From NCBI RefSeq assembly GCF_004023625.1, contig NZ_RPDJ01000040.1, forward strand, positions 1-64,000: DNA of 64,000 nucleotides, given 5' to 3'. This stretch comes from Streptomyces cavernae (GTDB taxonomy: Bacteria; Actinomycetota; Actinomycetes; Streptomycetales; Streptomycetaceae). The first letter of the stretch is position 1. The number at the start of each line of letters is the position of its first letter. Below the pieces are notes generated by a model that saw only the letters and a program-made list of their open reading frames with translations, made no database searches and was not told the DNA's origin. The position numbers and the translations under genes are program-made. Below, one piece after another: positions 8,046 through 16,207 of this stretch.

Positions 8046-9035
8046 GTGTCGTACGTGGGCCCCGACTTCGATCCCCAGCCGCCGCGCCGCCCCCGGCGCG
8101 GGCCGCTCGTCATGACGGTGGCCGCTCTCGTGGCCGCCGGGGTGGCCGGGACCCTACTGTGGCAGGCGGTGGGGGATGCCGGTGGGTCCGACGGGGCCAA
8201 GCCGTCCACGCCGGGGGCCGGGGATTCGTCGTCCGTCCTGAACCACACGCCGGACCCCGCGCCCAGTGGTGACGGCACGGAGGACGCGAAGCGGAGCGCG
8301 GCGCCCTCCGCGCCTTCGGTGACCGCCCGGACGTCTCCGCCCTCCTCCGGCGGCGGGTCCGGCCCGCTGCGGGGCAAGGTCGTCGTCATCGACCCGGGGC
8401 ACAACCCCGGCAACTCCAAGCACATCGGCGAGATCAACCGCCAGGTCGACATCGGCACCAACCGCAAGGAGTGCGACACCACCGGCACGTCCACCAACGA
8501 CGGTTACACCGAGGCCGCGTTCACCCTCGACGTCTCCCGCCGCCTGCGGACGATCCTCGAGGCGCAGGGCGCCACGGTGAGGCTGACGCAGGACGGCGAC
8601 CGGCCCTGGGGTCCGTGCGTGGACGAACGGGCCAGGTTCGGGAACCGTGCGGGTGCGGACGCCGTGGTCTCCGTCCACGCCGACGGTTCGGGTGCCGGCA
8701 ACCGCGGCTTCCACGTGATCATGCCGGGGTCGGTGGACGCCGGGGGCGCCGACACCCGCCCCATCGTGGCCGCCTCCCGCGAGCTGGGCGAACGCATCGC
8801 GGGCAACTTCCTCCGGGAGACCGGCAGCGCGCCCTCCAACTACATCGGCGGCGGCACCGGCCTGGACGTCCGCACCGACCTCGGCGGCCTGAACCTGTCG
8901 ACCGTCCCCAAGGTGTTCATCGAGTGCGGCAACATGCGCGACGCCAAGGACGCGGCCCTGCTCACCAGTGGTGCGTGGCGGCAGAAGGCGGCGCAGGGCA
9001 TCTCTGAGGGAATCGTGAGTTTCCTGCGGGGGTAG
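8046..9035 (+). CDS. N-acetylmuramoyl-L-alanine amidase, membrane anchored
   Basis: Zinc-dependent peptidoglycan amidase (Amidase_3) that cleaves the bond between MurNAc and the stem peptide outside the membrane. After a basic N-terminus there is one membrane segment (about 20-45) and a long Pro/Ser/Thr/Gly-rich linker. The catalytic domain starts with VVVIDPGHNPG (first zinc His), followed by the Glu in NDGYTEAAF, the second His in SVHADG and the catalytic Glu in FIECGNM. Two in-frame GTG codons (8037 and 8046) are possible; 8046 has AAGGTGG at a normal distance. It is monocistronic in appearance. Confidence 0.9.
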   Translation: MSYVGPDFDPQPPRRPRRGPLVMTVAALVAAGVAGTLLWQAVGDAGGSDGAKPSTPGAGDSSSVLNHTPDPAPSGDGTEDAKRSAAPSAPSVTARTSPPSSGGGSGPLRGKVVVIDPGHNPGNSKHIGEINRQVDIGTNRKECDTTGTSTNDGYTEAAFTLDVSRRLRTILEAQGATVRLTQDGDRPWGPCVDERARFGNRAGADAVVSVHADGSGAGNRGFHVIMPGSVDAGGADTRPIVAASRELGERIAGNFLRETGSAPSNYIGGGTGLDVRTDLGGLNLSTVPKVFIECGNMRDAKDAALLTSGAWRQKAAQGISEGIVSFLRG

Positions 9036-9232
9036 GGCGGGGGTGAGGAAGGACAGTCGCATTACGCCCGATCCCGGCAGACACCCCGACCGTACGAGCG
9101 ATAGTGTCGACCGTACGATGTGGGGCCATCCCCGCGCTTCGCGAGTGCGACGTGACGGCGACACGTTGCCGGCGACATCGGCGACAGCTGGCGCCTCCAC
9201 CGATGACGAGACGACTGACGAAGGACCTTGAA

Positions 9233-10060
9233 GTGAATATCCGCTCCCTCACTCGAGGCGACGGCGTGGTGATCGGTGCAGCGGTTCTGCTGTTGATCTC
9301 CTCGTTCCTCGACATCTACTCCGTCGACGGGGTTTCGGACGACGCCGACTTCCCGAACGCCTGGGAGAGTGCGCCGGTACTGATGGGCGTAGTCCTGGCG
9401 GGCATCGTCGGCGCGGTGCTCGTCGTGCTCTCCAGGGGGATGCAGCTGCCGAAGCCGGCCGGTGTGGACCTGGGCCAGTTCGGCGTCGCGTTCGCCGTCT
9501 TCGCCGCGTGGAGCGCGCTCGCCAACGTCTTCGACCCCGCCGGGGGTGCGGACAACGGGGGCGGCGTGGCCATCGACGCGGGAGCGGGACTCATCCTGAT
9601 GCTGGTCGGCTCGGTGCTCCTCGCCGCCGCCGCCATCGCCACCCCGCTCGTCCCCGCCCTCAAGGGCGCCCTTCTGCCGGCGCCGCGTCCGCAGACCCAG
9701 CAACCGCACGGCGCCCAGCCGCCCGGTGGCTACGGCTACCCGGGAGCCCAGCAGCCCCAGCAGGGCCAGGGCCAGCCCTTCGGCGGTCAGCCGCAGCAGC
9801 CGTACGGCGGCCAGCCCGCACAGCAGCAGCCGCAGCAGACCCAGGCGGCGCAGCCCGCCGCGGAGTTCTCCCCGTTCTGGTTCGCGGTGCCGGTGCCGCG
9901 TCCGCTGTTCTCGGAGGACGGCTCGCCCACGCCGATCGCCGAACTGGCGCCGGGGACCTGGTACCTGGCGGTCGAGAGCCGCGGTCCGGCGCTGATCGCC
10001 CAGACGCAGGACGGCCGTCGGGGCGTGCTGCAGGACACCAGCGGTATCCAGCGCGGCTGA
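9233..10060 (+). CDS. DUF5336-like membrane protein with Gln/Pro-rich region
   Basis: Membrane protein of 275 residues. Four hydrophobic segments lie in the first 145 residues, followed by a low-complexity Gln/Pro/Gly region (about 150-215) and a conserved soluble tail with WYLAVESRG and QDGRRGVLQDTSG. The function is unknown; similar proteins are widespread in Streptomyces. The GTG at 9233 was chosen because AAGGA lies 8 bp upstream and the first membrane segment follows soon after. The Gln-rich tail may be cytoplasmic and mediate protein contacts (inference). A strong terminator follows. Confidence 0.8.
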   Translation: MNIRSLTRGDGVVIGAAVLLLISSFLDIYSVDGVSDDADFPNAWESAPVLMGVVLAGIVGAVLVVLSRGMQLPKPAGVDLGQFGVAFAVFAAWSALANVFDPAGGADNGGGVAIDAGAGLILMLVGSVLLAAAAIATPLVPALKGALLPAPRPQTQQPHGAQPPGGYGYPGAQQPQQGQGQPFGGQPQQPYGGQPAQQQPQQTQAAQPAAEFSPFWFAVPVPRPLFSEDGSPTPIAELAPGTWYLAVESRGPALIAQTQDGRRGVLQDTSGIQRG

Positions 10061-10134
10061 CCGAGGTTGGCACCGTCCACCCGTCGCACCCCGTCCGTTC
10101 CGCCTGTTCCGCCTGTTGCACCTCTTTCGCCGTC

Positions 10135-10174
10135 GGCAACGGCCCCACGCTCTTCCGGGCGTGGGGCCGTTGCC
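10135..10174 (+). terminator. Intrinsic terminator, 16-bp stem
   Basis: GGCAACGGCCCCACGC, an 8-base loop and the exact complement form a perfect 16-bp stem without a U tract, typical of Streptomyces. It closes the preceding membrane-protein gene and insulates the next promoter. Confidence 0.9.
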
Positions 10175-10185
10175 GTACAGTCCGC

Positions 10186-10213
10186 CTGACGATCCGTTCT
10201 GATGATCCGTCAG
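10186..10213. promoter_or_regulatory. Two overlapping CTGAYG...CRTCAG palindromes
   Basis: A complete copy CTGATGATCCGTCAG (10199-10213) is preceded by a second copy CTGACGATCCGTTCT (10186-10200) whose right half is degenerate. The full copy ends 28 bp before the start codon of the F420 oxidoreductase, where a repressor would overlap the promoter or leader. Confidence 0.6.
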
Positions 10214-10241
10214 AAGTCGGTTCAGGCGCGCTGGAGGTGCC

Positions 10242-11252
10242 ATGCGGCTCGGTCTCGCACTCGGCTACTGGGGCCGCGGCCCCGACCCGACCCACGTCGA
10301 CCTCGCGCTGGAGGCCGAACGTCTCGGCTACGACTCCGTGTGGACCGCCGAGTCGTGGGGGTCCGACGCGTTCACCCCGCTGACCTGGATCGCCGCGCGC
10401 ACCTCGCGCATCCGGCTGGGTACGGCCGTCGCCCAGATGGCGGCCCGCTCCCCCACCACGACCGCGATGCACGCGCTGACCCTCGACCATCTCTCCGGCG
10501 GGCGGATGCTGCTCGGCCTCGGTCTGTCGGGGCCGCAGGTCGTGGAGGGCTGGTACGGGCGTCCGTTCCCGAAGTCGCCACTGACCGCGACCCGGGAGTA
10601 CGTGGACGTCGTACGCCAAGTGCTCAGGCGGGAGGCCCCCGTCGAACTGGCCGGCCGCTTCCACACGCATCCCTACCGGGGGGCGGACGGTACGGGCCTC
10701 GGCAAGCCGCTGAAGCCGATCACGCATCCGCTGCGGGCGGATCTGCCGGTGCTCCTGGGTGCCGAGGGCCCGAAGAACATCGCACAGACGGCCAGGATCG
10801 CCGACGGCTGGCTGCCGCTGTACTGGTCACCGCAGCGGGCGGACGTGTACGAGGCCTCGCTGGCCGAGGCGCCCGAAGGTTTCCTCGTGGCGCCGATGGC
10901 CCAGGTGCGGGTCTGCGACGACGTCTCCGAAGGGCTGCTCCCCGTCAAGACGATGCTCGGCTTCTACATCGGCGGCATGGGCCACGCGGCGCGCAACTTC
11001 CATGCCGATCTGATGGCCCGGATGGGATACGAGGAGGAGGCCCGCAGGATCCAACGCCTCTTCCTCGAGGGCCGCCGCGAGGAGGCGGTGCTCGCCGTCC
11101 CGGACGCCTTCGCCGACGAGATCTCCCTGGTCGGCCCCCGCGAACGCATCGCCGAACGCCTGGAGTCGTGGCGCAAGGGCCCGATCACCGACCTGCTGGT
11201 CCTGACCCGGGACCCGGAGACGTTGAGGGTGCTCGCCGATCTCAACTCGTGA
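10242..11252 (+). CDS. LLM-class F420-dependent oxidoreductase (Rv3520c-like)
   Basis: Luciferase-like TIM-barrel oxidoreductase of 336 residues that uses coenzyme F420. Family blocks are LGLALGYWG at the start, AESWGSDAFTPL, LDHLSGGRMLLGLGLSGPQV and KPITHPLRADLPVLLGAEGP. From memory these blocks closely resemble M. tuberculosis Rv3520c, a member of the KstR regulon there, so a role in sterol or side-chain metabolism is inferred. The start is well supported by CTGGAGGTGCC before ATG. No KstR-like box is visible here, but the second palindrome of this window is present in duplicate upstream. The substrate and reaction direction are unknown. Confidence 0.87.
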   Translation: MRLGLALGYWGRGPDPTHVDLALEAERLGYDSVWTAESWGSDAFTPLTWIAARTSRIRLGTAVAQMAARSPTTTAMHALTLDHLSGGRMLLGLGLSGPQVVEGWYGRPFPKSPLTATREYVDVVRQVLRREAPVELAGRFHTHPYRGADGTGLGKPLKPITHPLRADLPVLLGAEGPKNIAQTARIADGWLPLYWSPQRADVYEASLAEAPEGFLVAPMAQVRVCDDVSEGLLPVKTMLGFYIGGMGHAARNFHADLMARMGYEEEARRIQRLFLEGRREEAVLAVPDAFADEISLVGPRERIAERLESWRKGPITDLLVLTRDPETLRVLADLNS

Positions 11253-11328
11253 CGCCGACCCCCGGGTTGCCGGGGCCCGTACGGGGATGCCCAGGTTTCA
11301 TTCAGGATTCAAGGGCAACCCGGGAGGT

Positions 11329-11622
11329 ATGTCCCCTCATTCTCGCAACGGTTCCAATCAGGCAGGGACGGTCATCGCGATCATTGCGGACATCATGGCC
11401 GTCATCCTCGGTCTGTGGATTCTGATGTACCTGCTGGACGCCAACCGGGGCAATGACCTGGTGCAGTTCGTCCACGACGCGGCAACCTGGCTGGCCGGCT
11501 GGTCCCGCGACCTGTTCACCTTCGACGAGGCCTGGGCACGGGTCGTCGCGGGCTACGGCCTGGCGGCCGTCGTGTACCTCTTCGTGGGCCACGCGATCGC
11601 CAACCGTATGCACCGCCACTGA
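11329..11622 (+). CDS. Small conserved membrane protein
   Basis: Small protein of about 97 residues with two hydrophobic segments: TVIAIIADIMAVILGLWIL near the N-terminus and YGLAAVVYLFVGHAIA near the C-terminus, joined by an acidic, aromatic loop. No function can be assigned. The start is uncertain: ATG 11329 begins just before the conserved part, but its GGAGG is only one base away; an in-frame ATG at 11287 would add 14 residues and has no ribosome site. A strong hairpin follows the stop. Confidence 0.7.
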   Translation: MSPHSRNGSNQAGTVIAIIADIMAVILGLWILMYLLDANRGNDLVQFVHDAATWLAGWSRDLFTFDEAWARVVAGYGLAAVVYLFVGHAIANRMHRH

Positions 11623-11657
11623 GCCCGCACTGAACCCGGACGGGAGCCCGACGACAC

Positions 11658-11684
11658 CCGGGGCCGCCTCTCGGGCGGCCCCGG
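11658..11684 (+). terminator. Intrinsic terminator
   Basis: CCGGGGCCGCC, a five-base loop and its exact complement form an 11-bp GC stem 36 bp after the small membrane protein. It may also limit read-through from the opposite strand. Confidence 0.8.
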
Positions 11685-11793
11685 TGCGGTGCGCGCTACG
11701 GGAGGAAACCGGTGAGTGCCCGCCTTTGGAGGCGAACGCCTTTTCTCCCACGTTCAGCGAGTCGTGGATGAAGTGCACCCAAGGGGAGCGGCG

Positions 11794-12864
11794 TCAGGAG
11801 CAGCAGTCGAACGCCAGCCCCGTCGGTAGGCGTTCGCCGCCGAAGACCGCGCAGGTGGGCTCGTCGCCGCCGAGCGCGGCCACGGCGAGGAGGACCGAGC
11901 CGGCCGTCCAGGTGGTGAGTTCCTCGGGCCAGACGGCACGGTCGTCGTAGACGTATCCGGTCCAGTACAGGCCGGTCCGGGGATCGCGCAGGTGCTGGAT
12001 GGACTGGAGGATCTCCAGCGCGCGGTCGGACTCGCCGGTCGCCCAGAGCGCGAGGGCGAGTTCGGCCGACTCGCCGCCCGTGACCCAGGGGTTGGGGACG
12101 ACGCAGCGGACGCCGAGTCCGGGCACCACGAAGCGGTCCCAGCCCTCCTCGATACGGGACTTGGCCTCGGCACCGGTCAACGCACCGCCGAGCACCGGGT
12201 AGTACCAGTCCATCGAGTAGCGGTCCTTGTCGAGGAACCGCTCGGGGTGCCGGCGTATCGCGTGCCGCAGCGCGCCGAGCGCCAACTCCCAGTCCGGCTG
12301 CGGTTCTTCGCGCTGTTCGGCGATGGCGAGCGCGCAGCGCAGTGCGTGGTGGATGGACGAACTCCCGGTCAGCAGCGCGTCCTCGGTGGCGGTGCCGTCG
12401 GCCTCGCGCTTCCAGCCGATCTGTCCGCCGGGCTGCTGGAGCAGCAGCACGAACTCGACGGCGGCGTGGACCATGGGCCACATGCGGTCCAGGAAGGTGT
12501 CGTCGCCGGTGGCGAGGTAGTGGTGCCAGACGCCGACGGCGACGTACGCGACGAAGTTGGTCTCGCAGCCTCGGTCGGTGACGTCGTCGGCGTCCCCGTC
12601 CGCGTAGGCGGCGTACCAGGCGCCGTCCTCGTTCTGGTGCCGGCGCAGCCACTCGTAGGCGCGTTCCGCCGCGTCGTGCTCCCCCGCCGCGTCCAGTGCC
12701 ATCGCGGCCTCGGTGTGGTCCCACGGGTCGAGGTGGTGCCCGCGGAACCACGGTATGGCTCCGTCCGCGCGCTGCACCGCGAGGATGCCGCGAACCGTGG
12801 CGGCGGCCTCCTCTGCGGTGAGGACCCCGGGCAGGACGAGGTGTTCTGTCCGGGGAGTGGTCAC
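11794..12864 (-). CDS. Prenyltransferase/squalene-cyclase-like toroid protein
   Basis: Protein of 356 residues built from repeats of an alpha/alpha toroid fold, as in terpene cyclases, prenyltransferase subunits and some glycosidases. Aromatic and acidic repeat blocks are visible: DGAIPWFRGHHLDPWDHTEA, HQNEDGAWYAAY and RDPRTGLYWTGYV. It is the last gene of a three-gene operon: its GTG overlaps the methyltransferase stop by four bases, so it is translationally coupled. The enzymatic role is not clear; neighbours suggest work on a glycosylated lipid, possibly a sterol or terpenoid, but a glycan-acting enzyme is equally possible. The C-terminus ends AFDCCS. Confidence 0.75.
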   Translation of the reverse strand: MTTPRTEHLVLPGVLTAEEAAATVRGILAVQRADGAIPWFRGHHLDPWDHTEAAMALDAAGEHDAAERAYEWLRRHQNEDGAWYAAYADGDADDVTDRGCETNFVAYVAVGVWHHYLATGDDTFLDRMWPMVHAAVEFVLLLQQPGGQIGWKREADGTATEDALLTGSSSIHHALRCALAIAEQREEPQPDWELALGALRHAIRRHPERFLDKDRYSMDWYYPVLGGALTGAEAKSRIEEGWDRFVVPGLGVRCVVPNPWVTGGESAELALALWATGESDRALEILQSIQHLRDPRTGLYWTGYVYDDRAVWPEELTTWTAGSVLLAVAALGGDEPTCAVFGGERLPTGLAFDCCS

Positions 12865-13721
12865 TTGGCGGCCGCCTTGGAGCGCCGCGCCTTGGCGGGC
12901 TGGGCCTTGGACGGCTGGGCCTTGGCGGGCCCCGGCTCGGCGGGCTGGGCCTTCGTGTCCTGCTCGGTGGTGTGCGCCTCGGCGGGCTGTTCGCCGGCGA
13001 GTTCGGGCAGGTGCGGCTTGGTCGCGTAGGCCACGAAGCTCTTGCCGATCAGCGGGTTCAGCGCCTGTTCGGCGAGCCTGGTGGCGAGGGGCTTCTTCAT
13101 GATGTCCCAGACCAGCAGCTTGTGGTACGCGCGGACCGGTAGCGCCTGGTCGTTGTCGACGCCGAACGCGCACTTCAGCCACCAGTAGGGCGAGTGCAGG
13201 GCGTGGGCGTGGTGGGTGCCGTACGGCTCCAGGCCGGCCTCGGTCATCTTCGCCAGCAGCTCGTCCGCCTTGTAGATACGGATGTGGCCGCCCTCGACCT
13301 CGTGGTAGGCGTCGCTGAGTGTCCAGCAGACCTTTTCGGGGCCGTAGCGCGGGACGGTGACCGCGATGCGTCCGCCCGGCTTCAGCACGCGGACCATTTC
13401 GGCGAGCACGCCCTTGTCGTCGGGGATGTGCTCCATCACCTCGGAGATGATGACGACGTCGAAGGACTCGTCGGGGAACGGCAGCGCGAGCGCGTCGCCC
13501 TCCATCGCGGTGGCGGTGGCCCCGGCGGGTGCCTCGCCCGCCTCCGCCATCGCCGCGAACCACTTGGCGACCTCGCGGATTTCCTCCGCGTTGCGGTCCA
13601 GTGCGACGACCCGGGCCCCACGCCGGTAGCACTCGAACGCGTGCCGTCCGGCACCGCAGCCGAGGTCCAGCACACGGTCGCCCGGGGCGAGCGGGAACCG
13701 GGAGAAGTCGACGGTCAGCAC
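12861..13721 (-). CDS. Class I SAM-dependent methyltransferase (operon middle gene)
   Basis: Methyltransferase of 286 residues, Methyltransf_11 type. SAM-binding motif VLDLGCGAGRHAFE near 18-31, acidic motif ALDRNAEEI, and GDALALPFPDESFDVV with SEVMEHIPD complete the fold. The C-terminal 60 residues are low complexity (Ala/Lys/Gln/Pro) with KAQPAKA-type repeats ending in a basic tail. GTG 13721 overlaps the glycosyltransferase stop by seven bases and the downstream GTG overlaps this stop by four, so three genes form one coupled unit. A neighbourhood of aldehyde dehydrogenase, methyltransferase and GT4 glycosyltransferase is also present in M. tuberculosis (Rv0223c-Rv0225, recalled, not checked). 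Confidence 0.88.
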   Translation of the reverse strand: MLTVDFSRFPLAPGDRVLDLGCGAGRHAFECYRRGARVVALDRNAEEIREVAKWFAAMAEAGEAPAGATATAMEGDALALPFPDESFDVVIISEVMEHIPDDKGVLAEMVRVLKPGGRIAVTVPRYGPEKVCWTLSDAYHEVEGGHIRIYKADELLAKMTEAGLEPYGTHHAHALHSPYWWLKCAFGVDNDQALPVRAYHKLLVWDIMKKPLATRLAEQALNPLIGKSFVAYATKPHLPELAGEQPAEAHTTEQDTKAQPAEPGPAKAQPSKAQPAKARRSKAAAK

Positions 13722-15124
13722 GTGGCCCTGCTTTCGAGGTTGGCTTCGATCTGTTCTTCGGCAACGTCTTCGACGGCTCGGGCGCCTCCGACGGCTCGGG
13801 CGCCTCCGCCGGAGCCCGCGGAGCCCTCCATGGCCTCGCGGTAGCGCGCCACGGTGCCCTCGGCGGCCTTCGCCCAGGTGAAGCGCTCGAGCACCCGCTC
13901 CCGGCCGGCCGCCCCGAGCCGTGCCCGCAGCTCCGCGTCGCCCAGGAGCCGGCCCAGGGCCACGGCGAGCGCCCCGGAGTCACCGGGCGGCACCGCCAGG
14001 CAGGTCTCCCCGTCACGGCCGGCGACCTCGGGTATCGCTCCGCCGGTGGTGGCCACCAGCGGCGTACCGGTCGCCATCGCCTCCGCGGCGGGCAGCGAGA
14101 ACCCCTCGTAAAGCGAGGGCACACAGGCCACTTGGGCCGAGCGCACCAGGTCGACCAGCTCGGCGTCGGAGATGCCCTTCACGAACGACACGGCGCCGTC
14201 GAGGCCGTAGCGCTCGATGGCCTGTGCCACGGGCCCGCCCTCGGGCCGCTTGCCGACGACGACGAGGTGGGCGGCGGGCTGCTCGGTGCGCACCTTGGCG
14301 AGCGCCTCGATGAGGAAGACCAGGCCCTTGAGCGGCACGTCGGCGCTGGAGGTGGTGACGATGCGGCCCGGTGTCCGCTGTACGGCCGGGTCGGGCGCGA
14401 ACAGGTCGGTGTCGGCGCCGATATGGACGACGTGGACACGGTCGTCGCGTACGCCGAGGTGGTCGACGATCTCCTGCCGGGAGCTGCCGGAGACGGTGAG
14501 GATGGAGGGGAGCCGGCGCGCGACGCGCTTCTGCATACGGGTGAAGGCGTACCAGCGCCGCACGGACGCCCGGCGCTTGAAGCCCTCGGCGGCGTTCAGC
14601 TCCAACTGGCGGTCCACCGTGATGGGGTGATGGATCGTCGTGACGAGGGGCGCGCCGACATCTCCCAGGAGGCCGTAGCCGAGGGTCTGGTTGTCGTGCA
14701 CGACGTCGAAGTCGCCGCGCCGGGCGCGCAGATGGCGCCGGGCCCGCAGCGAGAAGGTGAGCGGCTCGGGGAAGCCGCCGGTCCACATCGTCGCCACTTC
14801 CAGGGCGTCGATCCAGTCCCGGTACTCCTCCCGCTTCGGGGTGCGGAAGGGGTCGGGCTGGCGGTACAGGTCGAGGCTGGGCAGTTCGGTCAGGCTCAGC
14901 CCGCCGAGTCCGGCGCCCTCGTCGAGCACGGGGTACGGCTGGGAGCCGATGACCTCGACGCGGTGGCCGAGCCGGGTGAGTTCGCGGGAGAGGTGCCGTA
15001 CGTAGACACCCTGGCCACCGCAGAACGGGTTCCCCTTGTAGGTCAGGAGCGCGATGCGCAACGGTGCTCCACCGTCGGCGGCCGGCCCCTCCTGGGGCCC
15101 CGCCTCCATGGCCTCAGCGGTCAC
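13715..15124 (-). CDS. GT4-family glycosyltransferase
   Basis: Retaining GT-B glycosyltransferase of 469 residues, first gene of the operon. The N-terminal domain opens with LRIALLTYKGNPFCGGQGVY, a typical Gly-rich acceptor loop; the C-terminal domain has the nucleotide-sugar EX7E motif in YEGFSLPAAEAMATGTPL. The acceptor is unknown. GTG 15124 is preceded by AGAAGGGGG. The C-terminus carries a short duplicated Ala/Gly/Arg stretch (GGARAV twice). A perfect KstR-like box lies 53 bp upstream, closer to this gene than to kstR, so the operon is a candidate member of the sterol regulon. Confidence 0.88.
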   Translation of the reverse strand: MTAEAMEAGPQEGPAADGGAPLRIALLTYKGNPFCGGQGVYVRHLSRELTRLGHRVEVIGSQPYPVLDEGAGLGGLSLTELPSLDLYRQPDPFRTPKREEYRDWIDALEVATMWTGGFPEPLTFSLRARRHLRARRGDFDVVHDNQTLGYGLLGDVGAPLVTTIHHPITVDRQLELNAAEGFKRRASVRRWYAFTRMQKRVARRLPSILTVSGSSRQEIVDHLGVRDDRVHVVHIGADTDLFAPDPAVQRTPGRIVTTSSADVPLKGLVFLIEALAKVRTEQPAAHLVVVGKRPEGGPVAQAIERYGLDGAVSFVKGISDAELVDLVRSAQVACVPSLYEGFSLPAAEAMATGTPLVATTGGAIPEVAGRDGETCLAVPPGDSGALAVALGRLLGDAELRARLGAAGRERVLERFTWAKAAEGTVARYREAMEGSAGSGGGARAVGGARAVEDVAEEQIEANLESRATC

Positions 15125-15177
15125 TCCGGGCCCCCTTCTCCCTGCATTTCCCGCGAGGTTACGCGGGGAGGCTAATC

Positions 15178-15191
15178 TAGAACAAGTTACA
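15178..15191. promoter_or_regulatory. KstR-like operator between the glycosyltransferase operon and kstR
   Basis: TAGAACAAGTTACA fits TnnAACnnGTTnnA at all fixed positions. It lies 53 bp before the glycosyltransferase start and 138 bp before kstR, fitting autoregulation and control of the divergent operon. Confidence 0.72.
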
Positions 15192-15329
15192 GACTTGATC
15201 GTTCAGGGAGCATTGAATCTACCGGCAGGTAGCCCGGCTGGGAGCAGTGGATCAGGTGATTCGCACCACGGCCTGGGCCCTGCCAAACTCTGATCACTCT
15301 TCCCAGCCGCACGTCACGGAACGAGACCC

Positions 15330-15959
15330 ATGCCAGCGGACAGCAGAATCGCGCAGATCGCGCACTCGGAGTCGCCGTCGCCGCCTCTCACCGAGCGCCA
15401 GGAGGCGCGCCGCCGCCGCATCCTGCACGCAAGCGCGCAGCTGGCCAGCCGGGGCGGTTTCGACGCCGTGCAGATGCGTGAGGTCGCCGAGTCCTCGCAG
15501 GTCGCGCTGGGCACGCTGTACCGGTACTTCCCGTCCAAGGTGCATCTTCTGGTGGCCACCATGCAGGACCAGCTGGAGCACATGCACGGCACCCTGCGCA
15601 AGAAGCCGCCGAGCGGTGAGACGCCCGCCGAGCGGGTCGCGGAGACACTGATGCGTGCCTTCCGCGCCCTGCAGCGGGAGCCCCATCTGGCCGACGCGAT
15701 GGTCCGCGCCCTGACGTTCGCGGACCGCAGCGTGAGCCCCGAGGTGGACCAGGTCTCCCGCCAGACGACGGCGATCATCCTCGACGCGATGGGTCTCACG
15801 GACCCGACCCCGGCCCAGCTCTCGGCGGTCCGCGTGATCGGCCACACCTGGCACTCGGCCCTGATCACCTGGCTCTCCGGCCGCGCGTCGATCGCCCAGG
15901 TCAAGATCGACATCGAGACGGTGTGCCGGCTGATCGATCTGCCGTCAACCAGCGATTGA
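15330..15959 (+). CDS. kstR: KstR-type TetR-family repressor of sterol catabolism
   Basis: TetR-family DNA-binding regulator of 209 residues. The helix-turn-helix spans about 31-74 with FDAVQMREVAESSQVALGT followed by LYRYFPSKVHLL; this block is nearly the same as the one I recall for M. tuberculosis KstR (QMRAVADRADVAVGTLYRYF...). The C-terminal ligand domain shares EVDQV, RVIGHTWHSALITWLSGRAS and the KSTR-like layout. KstR represses cholesterol-catabolic genes and is released by CoA thioesters of early sterol intermediates. KstR-like boxes at several promoters here, including its own, support the assignment. Start ATG 15330 has a GA-rich leader. Confidence 0.85.
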   Translation: MPADSRIAQIAHSESPSPPLTERQEARRRRILHASAQLASRGGFDAVQMREVAESSQVALGTLYRYFPSKVHLLVATMQDQLEHMHGTLRKKPPSGETPAERVAETLMRAFRALQREPHLADAMVRALTFADRSVSPEVDQVSRQTTAIILDAMGLTDPTPAQLSAVRVIGHTWHSALITWLSGRASIAQVKIDIETVCRLIDLPSTSD

Positions 15960-15963
15960 CAGT

Positions 15964-15995
15964 TGCTATCGCCACTTATTGCACCGCTGATAGCA
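15964..15995. promoter_or_regulatory. Inverted repeat overlapping the antitoxin start
   Basis: TGCTATC (15964-15970) and GATAGCA (15989-15995) form perfect 7-bp arms 18 bp apart; the second arm touches the antitoxin ATG. Fits autorepression by a toxin-antitoxin complex. Confidence 0.5.
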
Positions 15996-16207
15996 TGACG
16001 TCCATGCCGATGATCACAGTGGAATTCACCGAGGAAGAGCTCGCCGTGGCAAAGGCGCACGCGGCCTCGCTCGGCAAGTCGATGCGCGCCCACGCGCACG
16101 ACATAATCCTCGCGGATGTACAGCGGGCGGCGTTCCTCAAGGACGCGGACAAAACCGTGGCGTGGGCCATGGACGTGTTCAAGGACATGCCGAAGGGAAT
16201 GCGTTGA
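15995..16207 (+). CDS. Antitoxin of a Doc-like toxin-antitoxin pair
   Basis: Small protein of 70 residues with an N-terminal beta strand and two helices (MITVEFTEEELAVAKAHAA then SMRAHAHDIILADVQ), the look of a ribbon-helix-helix or Phd-like antitoxin. Its stop overlaps the following TTG start by four bases, the usual coupling of antitoxin and toxin genes. ATG 15995 was chosen; ATG codons at 16004 and 16010 are alternatives. It follows kstR by 35 bp but has its own inverted repeat, so separate control is likely. Confidence 0.7.
   Translation: MTSMPMITVEFTEEELAVAKAHAASLGKSMRAHAHDIILADVQRAAFLKDADKTVAWAMDVFKDMPKGMR

Noticed and set aside
15001..15020. AAC-GG-GTT sequence inside the glycosyltransferase gene
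   Set aside because: Flanking bases do not fit the KstR-like pattern and it lies inside a coding region.
13529..15175. Plus-strand frame of about 548 codons over the glycosyltransferase
   Set aside because: The minus strand holds clear GT4 motifs; the plus frame has none.
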